Shown one piece after another: positions 1-11,441 of a stretch of DNA of 64,000 nt. Within the stretch, counting starts at the first letter, position 1, and every line of letters starts with the position of its first letter. The translations under genes and the position numbers were made by a program. The notes beneath the pieces were generated by a model. The model was not told where the DNA came from, made no database searches, and was given only the letters and a program-made list of their open reading frames with translations. This DNA comes from CAVSLM01 sp963728895 (lineage in GTDB: Bacteria > Pseudomonadota > Gammaproteobacteria > JBBQDK01): assembly GCA_963728895.1 (NCBI GenBank), contig CAVSLM010000001.1:1-64000 (forward strand), given 5' to 3'.

Positions 1-12
1 CGGGGACGCGGA

Positions 13-273
13 CTAGCCCGGAAATCTCACCAGCCGGCCAGCGGCTGGCCGGAGTGAATGGATCGCACGGAAGATTTGGCATTCTTCGTGGTCGCCGAAC
101 GATGACACAGTTGTTCACGCCGCCGGCCTATCCCGGTTCTGGCCGTTTCTCGCTCGCCCTGGCTGGGTCTTACGCAAGGGGTAGCTCCGGCTACCCCTTC
201 GCTCCAGCCCGGTGCCAGGACGGCTGCGAATCCGCCCGCTCCCGAAATGCTGATGAGATTTCCGGGCTGATAG
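13..273 (+). mobile_element. MITE-like dispersed repeat, copy 1
   Basis: A non-coding element of about 260 bases bounded by terminal inverted repeats. The left end at 15-34 (AGCCCGGAAATCTCACCAGC) and the right end at 249-268 match in 19 of 20 positions when one is reverse-complemented. The interior resembles the sequence at 49464-49713 on the other strand: both contain GAACGATGACACA, then GCCGCCGG-CTATCCCGGTT, then a CCAGGACG-CTGCGAATCC block near the right end. No transposase lies inside, so it would need to be moved by an enzyme encoded elsewhere. Calling it a MITE is inference from ends, size and copy number. Confidence 0.6.
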
Positions 274-305
274 CCGCGGGTTCATGTTCGCTGCTCCGAA
301 GAAAG

Positions 306-331
306 GCCGGGCCATGCCCGGCTTTTATTTT
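306..331 (+). terminator. Rho-independent terminator
   Basis: A perfect 7-bp stem GCCGGGC / GCCCGGC with a 3-base CAT loop (306-322) is followed by TTTTATTTT (323-331). It points to the right and would end a transcript entering from the left edge. No gene for it is visible in the window. Confidence 0.75.
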
Positions 332-556
332 GCGCGCATCGCGGACAGCGCCGCCATCCTTCGGGACTTCGATGCGGCAAGGGGCCACCGCAGGGTACGG
401 CCCCCGCACGCGGACTTCGATGTGGCAAGGGGCCACCGCAGGGTGCGGCCCCCGCACGGGGACTTCGATGCGGCAAGGGGCCACCGCAGGGTACGGCCCC
501 GGCACGGGGACTTCGATGCGGCAGGGGGCCACCGTAGGGTGCGGCCCCCGCACGCG

Positions 557-655
557 GACGATCCGATTGCGAATCGCGCCTGCGAAGGGTAGTGCGGAGC
601 GCCGCCAGGTCGTGCGCGCGGTTCCAATCTCCGCGTGCGCACGGCGCACCCTACG
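557..655. repeat. Long interspersed module of the array, copy 1 of 3
   Basis: A module of about 100 bases beginning GACGATCCGATTGCGAATCG and ending GCGCACCCTACGG. Further copies lie at about 705-812 and 957-1063; those two carry an extra GGCGCGCG. Its end, GCGCACCCTACGG, is the reverse complement of the CCGTAGGGTGCG motif in the short unit, so the modules can pair as hairpins. Confidence 0.85.
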
Positions 656-704
656 GGACTTCGATGCGGTAAGGGGCCACCGTAGGGTGCGGCCCCCGCA
701 CGCG

Positions 705-812
705 GACGATCCGATTGCGAATCGCGCCTGCGAAGGGTAGTGCGGAGCGCCGCCAGGTCGTGCGCGCGGGCGCGCGGTTCCAATCTCCGCGTGCGCACGG
801 CGCACCCTACGG
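705..812. repeat. Long interspersed module, copy 2 of 3
   Basis: Near-identical to the module at 557-655, with the additional GGCGCGCG before GTTCCAATCTCC. It is directly followed by another short unit. Confidence 0.85.
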
Positions 813-956
813 GACTTCGATGCGGCAAGGGGCCACCGTAGGGTGCGGCCCCCGGCACGCGGACTTCGATGCGGCAAGGGGCCACCGCAGGGTGCGGCCC
901 CGGCACGCGGACTTCGATGCGGCAGGGGCCACCGTAGGGTGCGGCCCCCGCACGCG

Positions 957-1063
957 GACGATCCGATTGCGAATCGCGCCTGCGAAGGGTAGTGCGGAGC
1001 GCCGCCAGGTCGTGCGCGCGGGCGCGCGGTTCCAATCTCCGCGTGCGCACGGCGCACCCTACG
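957..1063. repeat. Long interspersed module, copy 3 of 3
   Basis: Near-identical to the copy at 705-812, including the GGCGCGCG insertion. This suggests that copies 2 and 3 arose by a recent duplication within the array. Confidence 0.85.
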
Positions 1064-1376
1064 GGACTTCGATGCGGCAAGGGGCCACCGTAGGGTGCGG
1101 CCCCCGCACGCGGACTTCGATGCGGCAAGGGGCCACCGCAGGGTACGGCCCCGGCACGGGGACTTCGATGCGGCAGGGGGCCACCGCAGGGTGCGGCCCC
1201 CGCACGCGGACTTCGATGCGGCAAGGGGCCGCGTAGGGTGCGGCCCCGGCACGGGGACTTCGACGTGGCAAGGGGCCTCCGCAGGGTACGGCCCCCGCAC
1301 GGGTCGCGGCGGGTTTCAGCCAGGGTGCGGGCAATCGCCTCTACAACATCGCAGTCGCCGGCATTAAGCTGAATAT

Positions 1377-2114
1377 ATGATCGTCCTGTTCACGGACTTC
1401 GGCCTGGGCGGGCCCTACGTTGGCCAGATGAAGGTCGCGCTGTTGCGCGAGGCGCCGCAGACACCGGTGTTGGAGCTGTTCTCCGATCTGCCACCCTTCA
1501 ATGTCCAGGGCGCAGCCTACCTGTTGGCTGCCTATGCAACCGAGTTTCCAGTGCAGACGGTGTTTCTGTGTGTGGTCGATCCTGGCGTCGGCACCGGGCG
1601 CCGCGCCGCGGCGGTGCGCGCCGACGCGCGCTGGTACGTCGGACCGGACAACGGCCTGTTCGACGTGGTGGCGCGGCGTGCGTCCGATGTGGAGTGGTGG
1701 GATTTGCACTGGCAGCCGGCGCGGCTTTCGGCGAGCTTTCACGGCCGCGACCTGTTTGCGCCGGTGGCGGCGTGGGTAAGCCTCGGTCAGCAGCCCCCGG
1801 GCCAGAGAGTCGATCCGGCGCTGCGCGTGCGCGCCGACTGGCCGGACGATCTTGCGCGCGTGCTCTACATCGACGGCTTCGGCAATGCCATGACCGGCCT
1901 GCGCGCCGCCACGCTTTCCCCGGGCGCTGCTTTGGAGATTGCAGGCCGCAGCGTGGTTCGCGCCCGCACCTTTGGCGAGGTCCCGCCCGGTACCGCCTTC
2001 TGCTACGAGAATGCCAATGGGCTGATGGAGGTCGCGGTCAACCAGGGCCGTGCCGACCGGCTGCTCGGTATCCGGATCGGGGATGTCGTAGGCATCCAGC
2101 CTGTCGAGCCATAG
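1377..2114 (+). CDS. SAM hydrolase (adenosine-forming), DUF62 family
   Basis: 245 residues of the SAM hydroxide adenosyltransferase / chlorinase-fluorinase superfamily (DUF62). Members hydrolyse S-adenosylmethionine to adenosine and methionine. Family signatures are visible: FTDFG at residues 5-9, VDPGVGT at 67-73 and PDNGL at 90-94, with a C-terminal beta-rich domain containing YIDGFGNAMTGL. The ATG start gives the expected N-terminus (MIVLFTDFGLG). It starts 76 bases after the repeat array and converges with uvrA, leaving only 4 bases between the two stops. The frame is intact. Family assignment is firm; the hydrolase reaction, rather than halogenase, is what is known for most bacterial members. 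Confidence 0.85.
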   Translation: MIVLFTDFGLGGPYVGQMKVALLREAPQTPVLELFSDLPPFNVQGAAYLLAAYATEFPVQTVFLCVVDPGVGTGRRAAAVRADARWYVGPDNGLFDVVARRASDVEWWDLHWQPARLSASFHGRDLFAPVAAWVSLGQQPPGQRVDPALRVRADWPDDLARVLYIDGFGNAMTGLRAATLSPGAALEIAGRSVVRARTFGEVPPGTAFCYENANGLMEVAVNQGRADRLLGIRIGDVVGIQPVEP

Positions 2115-2118
2115 GAGC

Positions 2119-5009
<2,891 letters not shown>

Positions 5010-5081
5010 GGCGTTTATCGCAGCCAGTGTAACCTGCTAATATACGTTGCCTCGCTCAACCGAAGCAAAGGAAGTCTGTAG

Positions 5082-6467
5082 GTGCAAACACCCAAAGCTG
5101 GCGCCGGAATGACGGCTGTGGAACGGCGCGCGGCCCTGTCTCTCGCCGGTATCTTCGCGCTGCGGATGATGGGGTTGTTCATGATCTACCCGGTGTTCTC
5201 CGTCTACGCCCAGCATCTCGAGGGCGTTACACCGCTCACCATCGGTCTCGCACTGGGAATCTATGGCCTGGCACAGGCCGTGTTCCAGATTCCCTTCGGC
5301 ATGATTTCCGATCGCATCGGCCGCAAGCCGGTACTCTCGGTCGGACTGCTCATCTTTGCCGCCGGCAGCGCCGTCGCCGCCATGTCGCACAGCATCTACG
5401 GCGTCATCGCCGGGCGCCTGCTGCAGGGTACGGGTGCCATCGGCTCGACCATTCTCGCCACCGTCGCCGACCTCACCCGCGAGGAGCATCGCACCAAGGC
5501 CATGGCCATCATCGGCATGACCATCGGCCTGTCATTCGCCGTTGCCCTGGTGCTGGGTCCGGTGTTCGGTACCTGGGTGGGTGTGCCCGGAATCTTCTGG
5601 ATCACCGCGGCGCTTGCGGTGAGCGGCGAGGCGGTGCTGCACCTCATGGTGCCGAGTCCGGTGCGCACGCGCGTGCATCGTGACGCCGAGCCGGTTCCGG
5701 AGCTGTTCCGGCGCGTCCTTGGTGACCGGCAGCTGCTGCGGCTCGACTTCGGCATCCTGGCGCTGCATCTGGTGCTGACGGCCACCTTCGTGGCGCTGCC
5801 GCTGGCCCTGCAGGATGCCGCGGGCCTGGACACCCGTCACCAGTGGTATCTCTACCTGCCGGTGCTGATGGCCTCGGTGCTCCTGATGGTGCCGTTCATC
5901 ATCCTCGCCGAGCGTGGCGGGAAGATGAAGCAGGTCTTCCTGGGCGCCATCGTGGCGCTGGCGGCGGCCCAGGTCGGACTGATGGAGTGGCACGCCAGCG
6001 TAGTGGCGGTGACGCTGGTGCTGGTCCTGTTCTTCACGGCCTTCACCTTGATGGAGGCGACCCTGCCTTCCATGATCTCCAAGGTCGCCCCGCCCGACAG
6101 CAAGGGCACGGCGATGGGCGTGTACTCGAGCGCACAGTTCCTGGGTATCTTCATCGGCGGTACGGCGGGTGGCTGGCTCTATGGCCAGTTCGGCCTGGAA
6201 GGCGTGTTCGGGTTCGGCGCCCTGGTCGCGGTGCTGTGGCTGGCGCTGGCAGCGGGTATGCCCGAGCCGAAGCATCTCGCCAGCTATCTGATCAATGTCG
6301 GTCCCATGAACGAGCAGGAGGCGGGACGCCTGGTCGCGCGCCTCACGCAGGTGCCGGGGGTGGCCGAGGCGGTAGTGGTCGCCACCGACGGCGTGGCCTA
6401 CCTGAAGGTCGACAGCCGCACGCTGGACCAGACTGCACTGAGTGAATTTTCCGTATCCGAAGCGTAA
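5082..6467 (+). CDS. MFS efflux transporter with C-terminal YAM domain (YajR-like)
   Basis: 461 residues: a twelve-helix major facilitator body (about 20-395) followed by a soluble tail of about 60 residues with a ferredoxin-like sequence (ARLTQVPGVAEAVVVATDGV). That fusion is characteristic of YajR-type drug/H+ antiporters. The motif-A segment SDRIGRKP is at residues 76-83. The GTG start at 5082 follows AAAGGAAG; an internal ATG at 5109 is an alternative. It lies between uvrA and ssb, as its homologue does in Pseudomonas. The substrate cannot be inferred. Confidence 0.85.
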   Translation: MQTPKAGAGMTAVERRAALSLAGIFALRMMGLFMIYPVFSVYAQHLEGVTPLTIGLALGIYGLAQAVFQIPFGMISDRIGRKPVLSVGLLIFAAGSAVAAMSHSIYGVIAGRLLQGTGAIGSTILATVADLTREEHRTKAMAIIGMTIGLSFAVALVLGPVFGTWVGVPGIFWITAALAVSGEAVLHLMVPSPVRTRVHRDAEPVPELFRRVLGDRQLLRLDFGILALHLVLTATFVALPLALQDAAGLDTRHQWYLYLPVLMASVLLMVPFIILAERGGKMKQVFLGAIVALAAAQVGLMEWHASVVAVTLVLVLFFTAFTLMEATLPSMISKVAPPDSKGTAMGVYSSAQFLGIFIGGTAGGWLYGQFGLEGVFGFGALVAVLWLALAAGMPEPKHLASYLINVGPMNEQEAGRLVARLTQVPGVAEAVVVATDGVAYLKVDSRTLDQTALSEFSVSEA

Positions 6468-6554
6468 ACTCCCCGGGCGCCGCCAGGGAGCGGCATCGGA
6501 GAACAGCCGGCGCATTCGGCAACCATCACAGGGAAAGCATGCGAGGAGAATGTC

Positions 6555-7001
6555 ATGGCCAGAGGAGTAAACAAGGTCATCCTGATCGGCAACCTGGGCA
6601 AGGACCCGGAGGTGCGTTACATGCCCAGCGGTTCGGCCGTGGCGAACGTGACAGTCGCCACCAGCGAGTCCTGGAAGGACAAGCAGAGCGGTGAGCAGCA
6701 GGAGCGCACCGAGTGGCACAACGTGGTGTTCTTCAATCGCCTCGCCGAGATCGTCGGCGAATATCTCAAGAAGGGCTCGCAGGTCTATGTCGAGGGGAGC
6801 CTGCGCACCCGCAAGTGGCAGGACAAGAACGGCACCGACCGCTATACCACGGAGATCGTCGCCAGCGAGATGCAGATGCTCGGCAGCCGCGGCGGCGGCA
6901 CGGCCAGCTACAGCCAGGAATCCCCGGCGCGCAGCAGCGCCGCGGCGGCGCCCTCCGCTTCATCCGGCGTCGAGGACCTGGACGACGACATCCCGTTCTG
7001 A
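6555..7001 (+). CDS. ssb: Single-stranded DNA-binding protein
   Basis: 148 residues. The N-terminal OB fold (about 1-112) opens with MARGVNKVILIGNLGKDPE and contains EWHNVVFFNRLAEIV. A flexible Ser/Ala/Gly linker follows, and the protein ends in DLDDDIPF, the acidic tip that recruits repair and replication partners. It coats single-stranded DNA as a tetramer. GAGGAGAA precedes the ATG at 6555. The frame is intact. Confidence 0.97.
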   Translation: MARGVNKVILIGNLGKDPEVRYMPSGSAVANVTVATSESWKDKQSGEQQERTEWHNVVFFNRLAEIVGEYLKKGSQVYVEGSLRTRKWQDKNGTDRYTTEIVASEMQMLGSRGGGTASYSQESPARSSAAAAPSASSGVEDLDDDIPF

Positions 7002-7089
7002 TTCACCGCGCAGGTTGCATGTCCTCGCCGCTTTTCCACACTGAGCCGCTGCGGGGCCCGCGGGCGCCGGGTATTCGGCCCGACCGCTC

Positions 7090-8181
7090 ATGAAAGCCCT
7101 GCTGGTCACCGGCGGGGCGGGTTTCATCGGCGGCAACCTGGTGCGCGCGCTGGTCGGCGCCGGCGAGTACCGCGTCATCAATCTCGATGCCCTCACCTAT
7201 GCGGGCAACCTCGATACGCTCGCCGAGGTGCAGCACCATCGCGGCCATGTATTCGTGCATGGCGACATTGGTGATGTCGCACTCGTAGGCGATCTGTTGC
7301 GACGCTACCGCCCGGTCGCAGTGCTGAACCTCGCCGCGGAAAGCCACGTCGACCGCTCCATCGACGGCCCGGCAGCCTTCATCCAGACCAACGTGGTCGG
7401 CACCTTCCGGCTGCTCGAGGCGGTACGCGGCTACTGGTCGGACCTGGACCCGGAACACCGGCAGGCGTTTCGTTTTCTGCATGTCTCCACCGATGAGGTG
7501 TTCGGCTCGCTCGGACCCGCGGGGTTTTTCACCGAAGAGACACCCTACGCGCCCAACTCACCGTACTCCGCATCCAAGGCCGCATCCGATCATCTGGTGC
7601 GTGCCTATCATCACACCTACGGTTTGCCGGTGCTCACCACCAACTGCTCCAACAACTACGGCCCGTATCAGTTTCCCGAGAAGCTCATTCCCCTGACGAT
7701 CCTCAACGCCGTCGAGGGCAAACGGCTGCCCGTGTACGGGGACGGGGGCAACATCCGTGACTGGCTCCATGTCGAGGATCACTGCCGCGGCTTGATGCGT
7801 GTGTTGGAGGCCGGACGCCGCGGGGAAACCTACAACTTCGGGGGTAACGGCGAGCGCACCAATCTGCAGGTAGTGCGCGCGATCTGTGCGCTGCTCGATG
7901 AGCGGCTGCCGGGATCCCCGCATCGCCCGCATGCGGAGCTGATCGAGCTCGTGACCGACCGTCCGGGTCATGACCGCCGCTACGCGATCGATGCCTCCAA
8001 GGCGCAGCGCGAGCTCGGGTGGTCGGCGCAGGAGACCTTCGAGTCGGGATTGCGCAAGACGGTGCAGTGGTATCTCGATCACCCGGAGTGGTGCCGGCGC
8101 GTGCAGGACGGGCGCTACCGGCGGGAGCGCCTCGGGCTCGGCAGCGACGGCACGCCCTCCGCGGCGGCACCGGCGGGCTAG
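7090..8181 (+). CDS. rfbB: dTDP-glucose 4,6-dehydratase
   Basis: 363 residues, an extended short-chain dehydrogenase that converts dTDP-glucose to dTDP-4-keto-6-deoxyglucose, step 2 of dTDP-L-rhamnose synthesis. The NAD-binding GGAGFIGGN is at residues 8-16. STDEVFGS and the catalytic YSASKAASDH are present, as is the sugar-nucleotide region NNYGPYQFPEKLIP. It is the first gene of the order rfbB-rfbA-rfbC-rfbD, and rfbA starts 11 bases after its stop. Confidence 0.96.
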   Translation: MKALLVTGGAGFIGGNLVRALVGAGEYRVINLDALTYAGNLDTLAEVQHHRGHVFVHGDIGDVALVGDLLRRYRPVAVLNLAAESHVDRSIDGPAAFIQTNVVGTFRLLEAVRGYWSDLDPEHRQAFRFLHVSTDEVFGSLGPAGFFTEETPYAPNSPYSASKAASDHLVRAYHHTYGLPVLTTNCSNNYGPYQFPEKLIPLTILNAVEGKRLPVYGDGGNIRDWLHVEDHCRGLMRVLEAGRRGETYNFGGNGERTNLQVVRAICALLDERLPGSPHRPHAELIELVTDRPGHDRRYAIDASKAQRELGWSAQETFESGLRKTVQWYLDHPEWCRRVQDGRYRRERLGLGSDGTPSAAAPAG

Positions 8182-8191
8182 ACATGCTTCC

Positions 8192-9088
8192 ATGAGTCAG
8201 GCGCAGGGCATCAAGGGCATCATTCTCGCCGGTGGCTCGGGTACGCGGCTGTATCCGTTGACGCAGGTGGTGAGCAAGCAGCTCCTGCCGGTCTATGACA
8301 AGCCCATGATCTACTACCCGCTGTCGACGCTCATGCTGGCGGGAATTCGCGAGGTGCTGGTCATCTCCACGCCGCAAGACCAGCCGCTGTTCCGGGCGCT
8401 GCTGCGCGATGGCGAGCAGTGGGGCATCCGCATCGAGTACGCAGTGCAGCCGAGCCCGGACGGACTCGCCCAGGCGTTTCTGATCGGGCGTGAATTCATC
8501 GCGGGCTCGCGCAGCTGCCTGATCCTCGGCGACAACATCTTTTACGGACATGGGCTGACGGAGATGCTGCAGAGCGCCGTTGCCCGTATGCAGGGTGCGT
8601 CGGTATTCGGCTACTGGGTCAGGGATCCCGAGCGCTATGGCGTGGCGGAGTTCGACGGCCGCGGCAAGGTCACCCGACTGGTGGAGAAGCCCGCGCAACC
8701 GAAGTCCAACTACGCCGTTACCGGGCTGTACTTCTACGACGAGCAGGCGGTGGAGCTGGCGCAAAGCCTGCGGCCCTCTGCGCGCGGCGAGCTGGAGATC
8801 ACCGATCTCAACCTGCGCTATCTCGAGCAAGGGCGGCTCACCTGTGAGCGCTTCGGCCGCGGTATCGCCTGGCTGGATACCGGCACGCACGAGTCGCTGA
8901 TGCAGGCGTCCAACTTCATCGAGACCATCGAAGAGCGCCAGGGCCTGAAGGTCTGCTGTCCGGAGGAAATCGCGTATCTCGCGGGCTGGATCGACGACGC
9001 CCAGTTGCAGCGGCTCGCCGAGCCGCTGCGCAGGAACGGCTACGGCGAGTACCTGCTGAATCTGTCGCGGCGCGAGCGGCCGGCATGA
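8192..9088 (+). CDS. rfbA: Glucose-1-phosphate thymidylyltransferase
   Basis: 298 residues. It makes dTDP-glucose from dTTP and glucose-1-phosphate, the entry step to dTDP-L-rhamnose. The nucleotidyltransferase signature GGSGTRLYPLT and the KQLLPVYDKPMIYYP segment are near the N-terminus. The ATG at 8192 was chosen because the open frame upstream of it overlaps rfbB and lacks family sequence. Its stop overlaps the rfbC start by 4 bases (ATGA). Confidence 0.96.
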   Translation: MSQAQGIKGIILAGGSGTRLYPLTQVVSKQLLPVYDKPMIYYPLSTLMLAGIREVLVISTPQDQPLFRALLRDGEQWGIRIEYAVQPSPDGLAQAFLIGREFIAGSRSCLILGDNIFYGHGLTEMLQSAVARMQGASVFGYWVRDPERYGVAEFDGRGKVTRLVEKPAQPKSNYAVTGLYFYDEQAVELAQSLRPSARGELEITDLNLRYLEQGRLTCERFGRGIAWLDTGTHESLMQASNFIETIEERQGLKVCCPEEIAYLAGWIDDAQLQRLAEPLRRNGYGEYLLNLSRRERPA

Positions 9089-9639
9089 AGGTGATCGCCA
9101 CCGAGCTGCCGGGCGTCATGCTCGTCGAGCCGCACGTGTACGCAGATGCGCGCGGTTATTTTCTCGAGACCTGGAACGCCCTGCGCTGTGCCGAAGCAGG
9201 ACTGCCCCAGACGTTCGCGCAGGACAATCTGTCGTATTCGACTCATGGCGTGCTGCGCGGTCTGCACCTGCAGAATCCGCACGGGCAGGGCAAGCTGGTG
9301 TATGTGCTGCAGGGCGAGGTGTTCGACGTTGCGGTCGATTTGCGCGTGGGGTCTCCCGGCTTCGGGCGCTGGCTCGGCATCACGCTGAGTGCCGGCGACA
9401 AGCGCCAGCTGTACATCCCGCCTGGCTACGCCCACGGCTTCTGTGTCACCGGCGAGGAGGCGCTGTTTGTCTACAAGTGCACGGCGCCCTTCCATCCCAT
9501 GGCCGAAGTGGCACTGCGCTGGGACGATCCCGCCATCGGAATCCGCTGGCCGTTGCGCGACCCGGTGCTCTCGGAGAAGGACCGCGCGGCGCCGCTGCTT
9601 TGCGCGATCGATCGCGCCCGTCTGCCGGTATACGAGTGA
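9085..9639 (+). CDS. rfbC: dTDP-4-dehydrorhamnose 3,5-epimerase
   Basis: 184 residues, a cupin-fold epimerase for step 3 of dTDP-L-rhamnose synthesis. Family motifs are visible: ARGYFLETWN, the catalytic-histidine segment LRGLHLQNP, and IPPGYAHGFCV. The start overlaps the end of rfbA by 4 bases, implying translational coupling. The length is typical. Confidence 0.95.
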   Translation: MKVIATELPGVMLVEPHVYADARGYFLETWNALRCAEAGLPQTFAQDNLSYSTHGVLRGLHLQNPHGQGKLVYVLQGEVFDVAVDLRVGSPGFGRWLGITLSAGDKRQLYIPPGYAHGFCVTGEEALFVYKCTAPFHPMAEVALRWDDPAIGIRWPLRDPVLSEKDRAAPLLCAIDRARLPVYE

Positions 9640-9656
9640 CATCGGCTGCGAGCGGC

Positions 9657-10589
9657 ATGAGCCGGGCCGGCGGCTACGGGCGCATCCTGCTCATCGGTGC
9701 GCGGGGCCAGCTCGGCTGGGAGCTGGCACGTGCACTTGCGACGCTGGGCGAGGTGGCGGCCGCCGACCGCAGCAATCACGCGCTCGCCCTTGATCTCGCC
9801 GACCCCGACAGCATCCGCCGGGCGATCGATCGGGTCCGGCCGCGGCTCATCGTCAATGCGGCCGCCTACACCGCCGTGGACAGGGCCGAGGACGATGCGG
9901 TGACGGCCCGGCAGGTCAACGCAACCGCACCCGGCCTGCTCGCCGAGCATGCGCGCCAGACCGGCGCGGCGCTGGTGCACTACTCCACCGATTACGTGTT
10001 CGACGGAACGAAGTCGGACGCATACGACGAGCACGACGCGACTGCTCCGCTCGGCGTGTACGGCCGCACCAAGCTCGAGGGCGAGCGGGCGGTGCAGGAC
10101 GTGGACGGCAGCCATCTGATCTTTCGCACCAGCTGGGTGTATGGATTGCGCGGGCACAACTTTTTCCTCACCATGCTGCGTCTGGCCCAGGAGCGCGATG
10201 AGCTGCGCGTGGTCGACGATCAGATCGGCGCACCGAACTGGAGCCGCTGGCTTGCGCAGGCCACGGCACACGTGCTTGTGCGCATCCAGGCGTCAGGTGG
10301 CATGCCGGCCTTCGCGGACTACCGTGGCCTTTATCACCTCAGCCTTGCCGGTGCCGTCAGCTGGTGCGGTTTCGCCGAGCGGATATTCGCGTTGCACACC
10401 GAATTGCACGGCGCTCGCGAGTGCCGCGTGCGCCCGATTCACAGCGCGCAGTATCCCACGCGCACCTTGCGCCCGCACAACTCGCGCCTTTCCACGGACA
10501 AGCTGCAGCGCACCTTCGGCGTCCATTGTCCGCCGTGGGACCATGCGTTGCGTCTGTGCATGTACGGGCTGGAACGCGCGATCCGTTGA
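9657..10589 (+). CDS. rfbD: dTDP-4-dehydrorhamnose reductase
   Basis: 310 residues, the last step to dTDP-L-rhamnose. The Rossmann motif GARGQLGWEL is near residue 12. YSTDYVFDGTK and the catalytic YGRTKLEGE follow. The ATG at 9657 sits 17 bases after rfbC; a longer reading would begin inside rfbC with no family similarity. It completes the four-gene operon, and the rnpB gene follows. Confidence 0.94.
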   Translation: MSRAGGYGRILLIGARGQLGWELARALATLGEVAAADRSNHALALDLADPDSIRRAIDRVRPRLIVNAAAYTAVDRAEDDAVTARQVNATAPGLLAEHARQTGAALVHYSTDYVFDGTKSDAYDEHDATAPLGVYGRTKLEGERAVQDVDGSHLIFRTSWVYGLRGHNFFLTMLRLAQERDELRVVDDQIGAPNWSRWLAQATAHVLVRIQASGGMPAFADYRGLYHLSLAGAVSWCGFAERIFALHTELHGARECRVRPIHSAQYPTRTLRPHNSRLSTDKLQRTFGVHCPPWDHALRLCMYGLERAIR

Positions 10590-10696
10590 GCAGCGGTGAT
10601 CAACTGGAAGAGCTCGCCCCGACTATCGGGTGCCGTTTGTTCGGTTGGTCTGGTGGAACCGCTGCGCTTGTTCCACCCTCGCGGCGCAGCTGCTGG

Positions 10697-10702
10697 TAGA
10701 AT
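10697..10702 (+). promoter_or_regulatory. Probable -10 box of rnpB
   Basis: TAGAAT ends 6 bases before the inferred 5' end of the RNase P RNA (10709), the right place for a sigma-70 -10 element. No good -35 at 16-18 bases is seen; TTGTTCCAC at 10668-10676 is too far upstream. The call is tentative. Confidence 0.4.
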
Positions 10703-10708
10703 TGTGGG

Positions 10709-11058
10709 GAGAGTCGGCCGGACAGTCGCCGTGCCTGTCGGCATGGAGGAAAGTCCGGGCTCCACAGGGCAGGGTGCCAGGTAACGCCTGGGGGGCGCGA
10801 GCCCACGGAAAGTGCCACAGAAAACATACCGCCCAAGCAGCGCTCCGCGCTGCCGGCAAGGGTGAAAAGGTGCGGTAAGAGCGCACCGCGCCGGTGGCAA
10901 CACCGGTGGCAGGGTAAACCCCACCCGGAGCAAGACCAAATAGGGGAGCGTACGTGCGGCCCGCACTGCTCCCGGGTAGGTCGCTCGAGCCGTGCGGTGA
11001 CGTACGGCCAAGAGGAATGGCTGTCCACGACAGAACCCGGCTTACAGGCCGACTCTCA
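10709..11058 (+). ncRNA. rnpB: RNase P RNA, type A
   Basis: The catalytic RNA that trims tRNA 5' leaders. Conserved blocks match the bacterial type A molecule in order: GGAGGAAAGTCCGGGCTCC near 10745, CAGGGTGCCAGGTAACGCCTG, GGGTGAAAAGGTGCGGTAAG with AGAGCGCACCGC, AAACCCCACCCGGAGCAAG, CCAAATAGGGG, and CGACAGAACCCGGCTTAC near 11029. The ends pair: GAGTCGGCC at 10711-10719 with GGCCGACTC at 11048-11056, so the ends are accurate to a few bases. It lies between rfbD and mraZ. Confidence 0.96.
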
Positions 11059-11404
11059 CTTTCCCTACGCCGGAACTCGCCGCCATCCCGGGAGCTGGCG
11101 AAACCGCCGGAACCGGCTTCCGCCACGAGTGAGCGCCACGGCACCGTGCGTGGTAGGTCTGCATGGCTCCCGTGTCCGCAAGCCTCGGTGTGCGCCTCCT
11201 ATGGCAAATGACCGAGCACGAGCTGCCTCGTGAAACCTGATAGACACACCCCTGATGGGCACTTCACCGGTGCTCACGGCAATTTCCGTGTCGACGGAAA
11301 TTCGATGTCCGTGACTGCCCTATGCCATTCTGCCGCCCGGTGAGACAGGCGGTCCAACCCAACACTCTCCCTGCGCGACCCGGCAATGCTAACGCGAATT
11401 GACC
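11059..11404. other. Gene-free stretch between rnpB and the mra promoter
   Basis: About 345 bases with no convincing gene. It contains a perfect palindrome, AATTTCCGT-GTCG-ACGGAAATT, at 11281-11302. This is AT-rich for the region and has no T-run, so it is not a standard terminator. Nothing else is recognised. Confidence 0.6.
11281..11302. repeat. Perfect 9-bp inverted repeat
   Basis: AATTTCCGT and ACGGAAATT separated by GTCG. It lies about 100 bases upstream of the mra promoter. It could be a regulator site or part of rnpB 3' processing; nothing in the sequence decides. Confidence 0.7.
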
Positions 11405-11434
11405 TTGACAAGTGGAGCGACCGGTCCCTATAGT
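11405..11434 (+). promoter_or_regulatory. Sigma-70 promoter of the dcw (mra) cluster
   Basis: A consensus -35 TTGACA (11405-11410), an 18-base spacer and TATAGT (11429-11434) as -10. Initiation would fall near 11441, just upstream of the MraZ boxes and about 57 bases before the mraZ start. It is the only strong promoter seen ahead of the densely overlapped dcw genes. Confidence 0.8.
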
Positions 11435-11441
11435 GCAAAAA

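Larger units (their letters stand above)
363..1300. repeat. GC-rich tandem repeat array, about 47-bp unit
   Basis: Thirteen copies of a unit of about 47 bases, each containing ACTTCGATGCGGCAAGG (one copy GACGTGGC, one GATGTGGC) followed by GGCCACCGYAGGGTRCGGCCC. Copies start near 365, 412, 460, 509, 657, 812, 860, 909, 1068, 1113, 1161, 1209 and 1256. Three copies are followed by a second, longer module. The long open frames that run through the array on both strands have the simple, periodic composition of translated repeats and are not taken as genes. Nothing else is seen between 332 and 1376. Confidence 0.9.

Noticed and set aside
363..1300. CRISPR array
   Set aside because: Units follow one another with no unique spacers, unit length varies by degenerate copies, and no cas gene is in the window.
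54..1334. Long open frames on both strands (up to 369 codons) across the left-edge repeats
   Set aside because: Their translations are periodic Arg/Pro/Gly-rich repeats (ASKS, CGGRTLRW and similar) created by the tandem units; no start context or family similarity.
5010..5081. LexA box between uvrA and the MFS gene
   Set aside because: CTGCTAATATACGTTG resembles but does not match CTGT-N8-ACAG; only a weak similarity.
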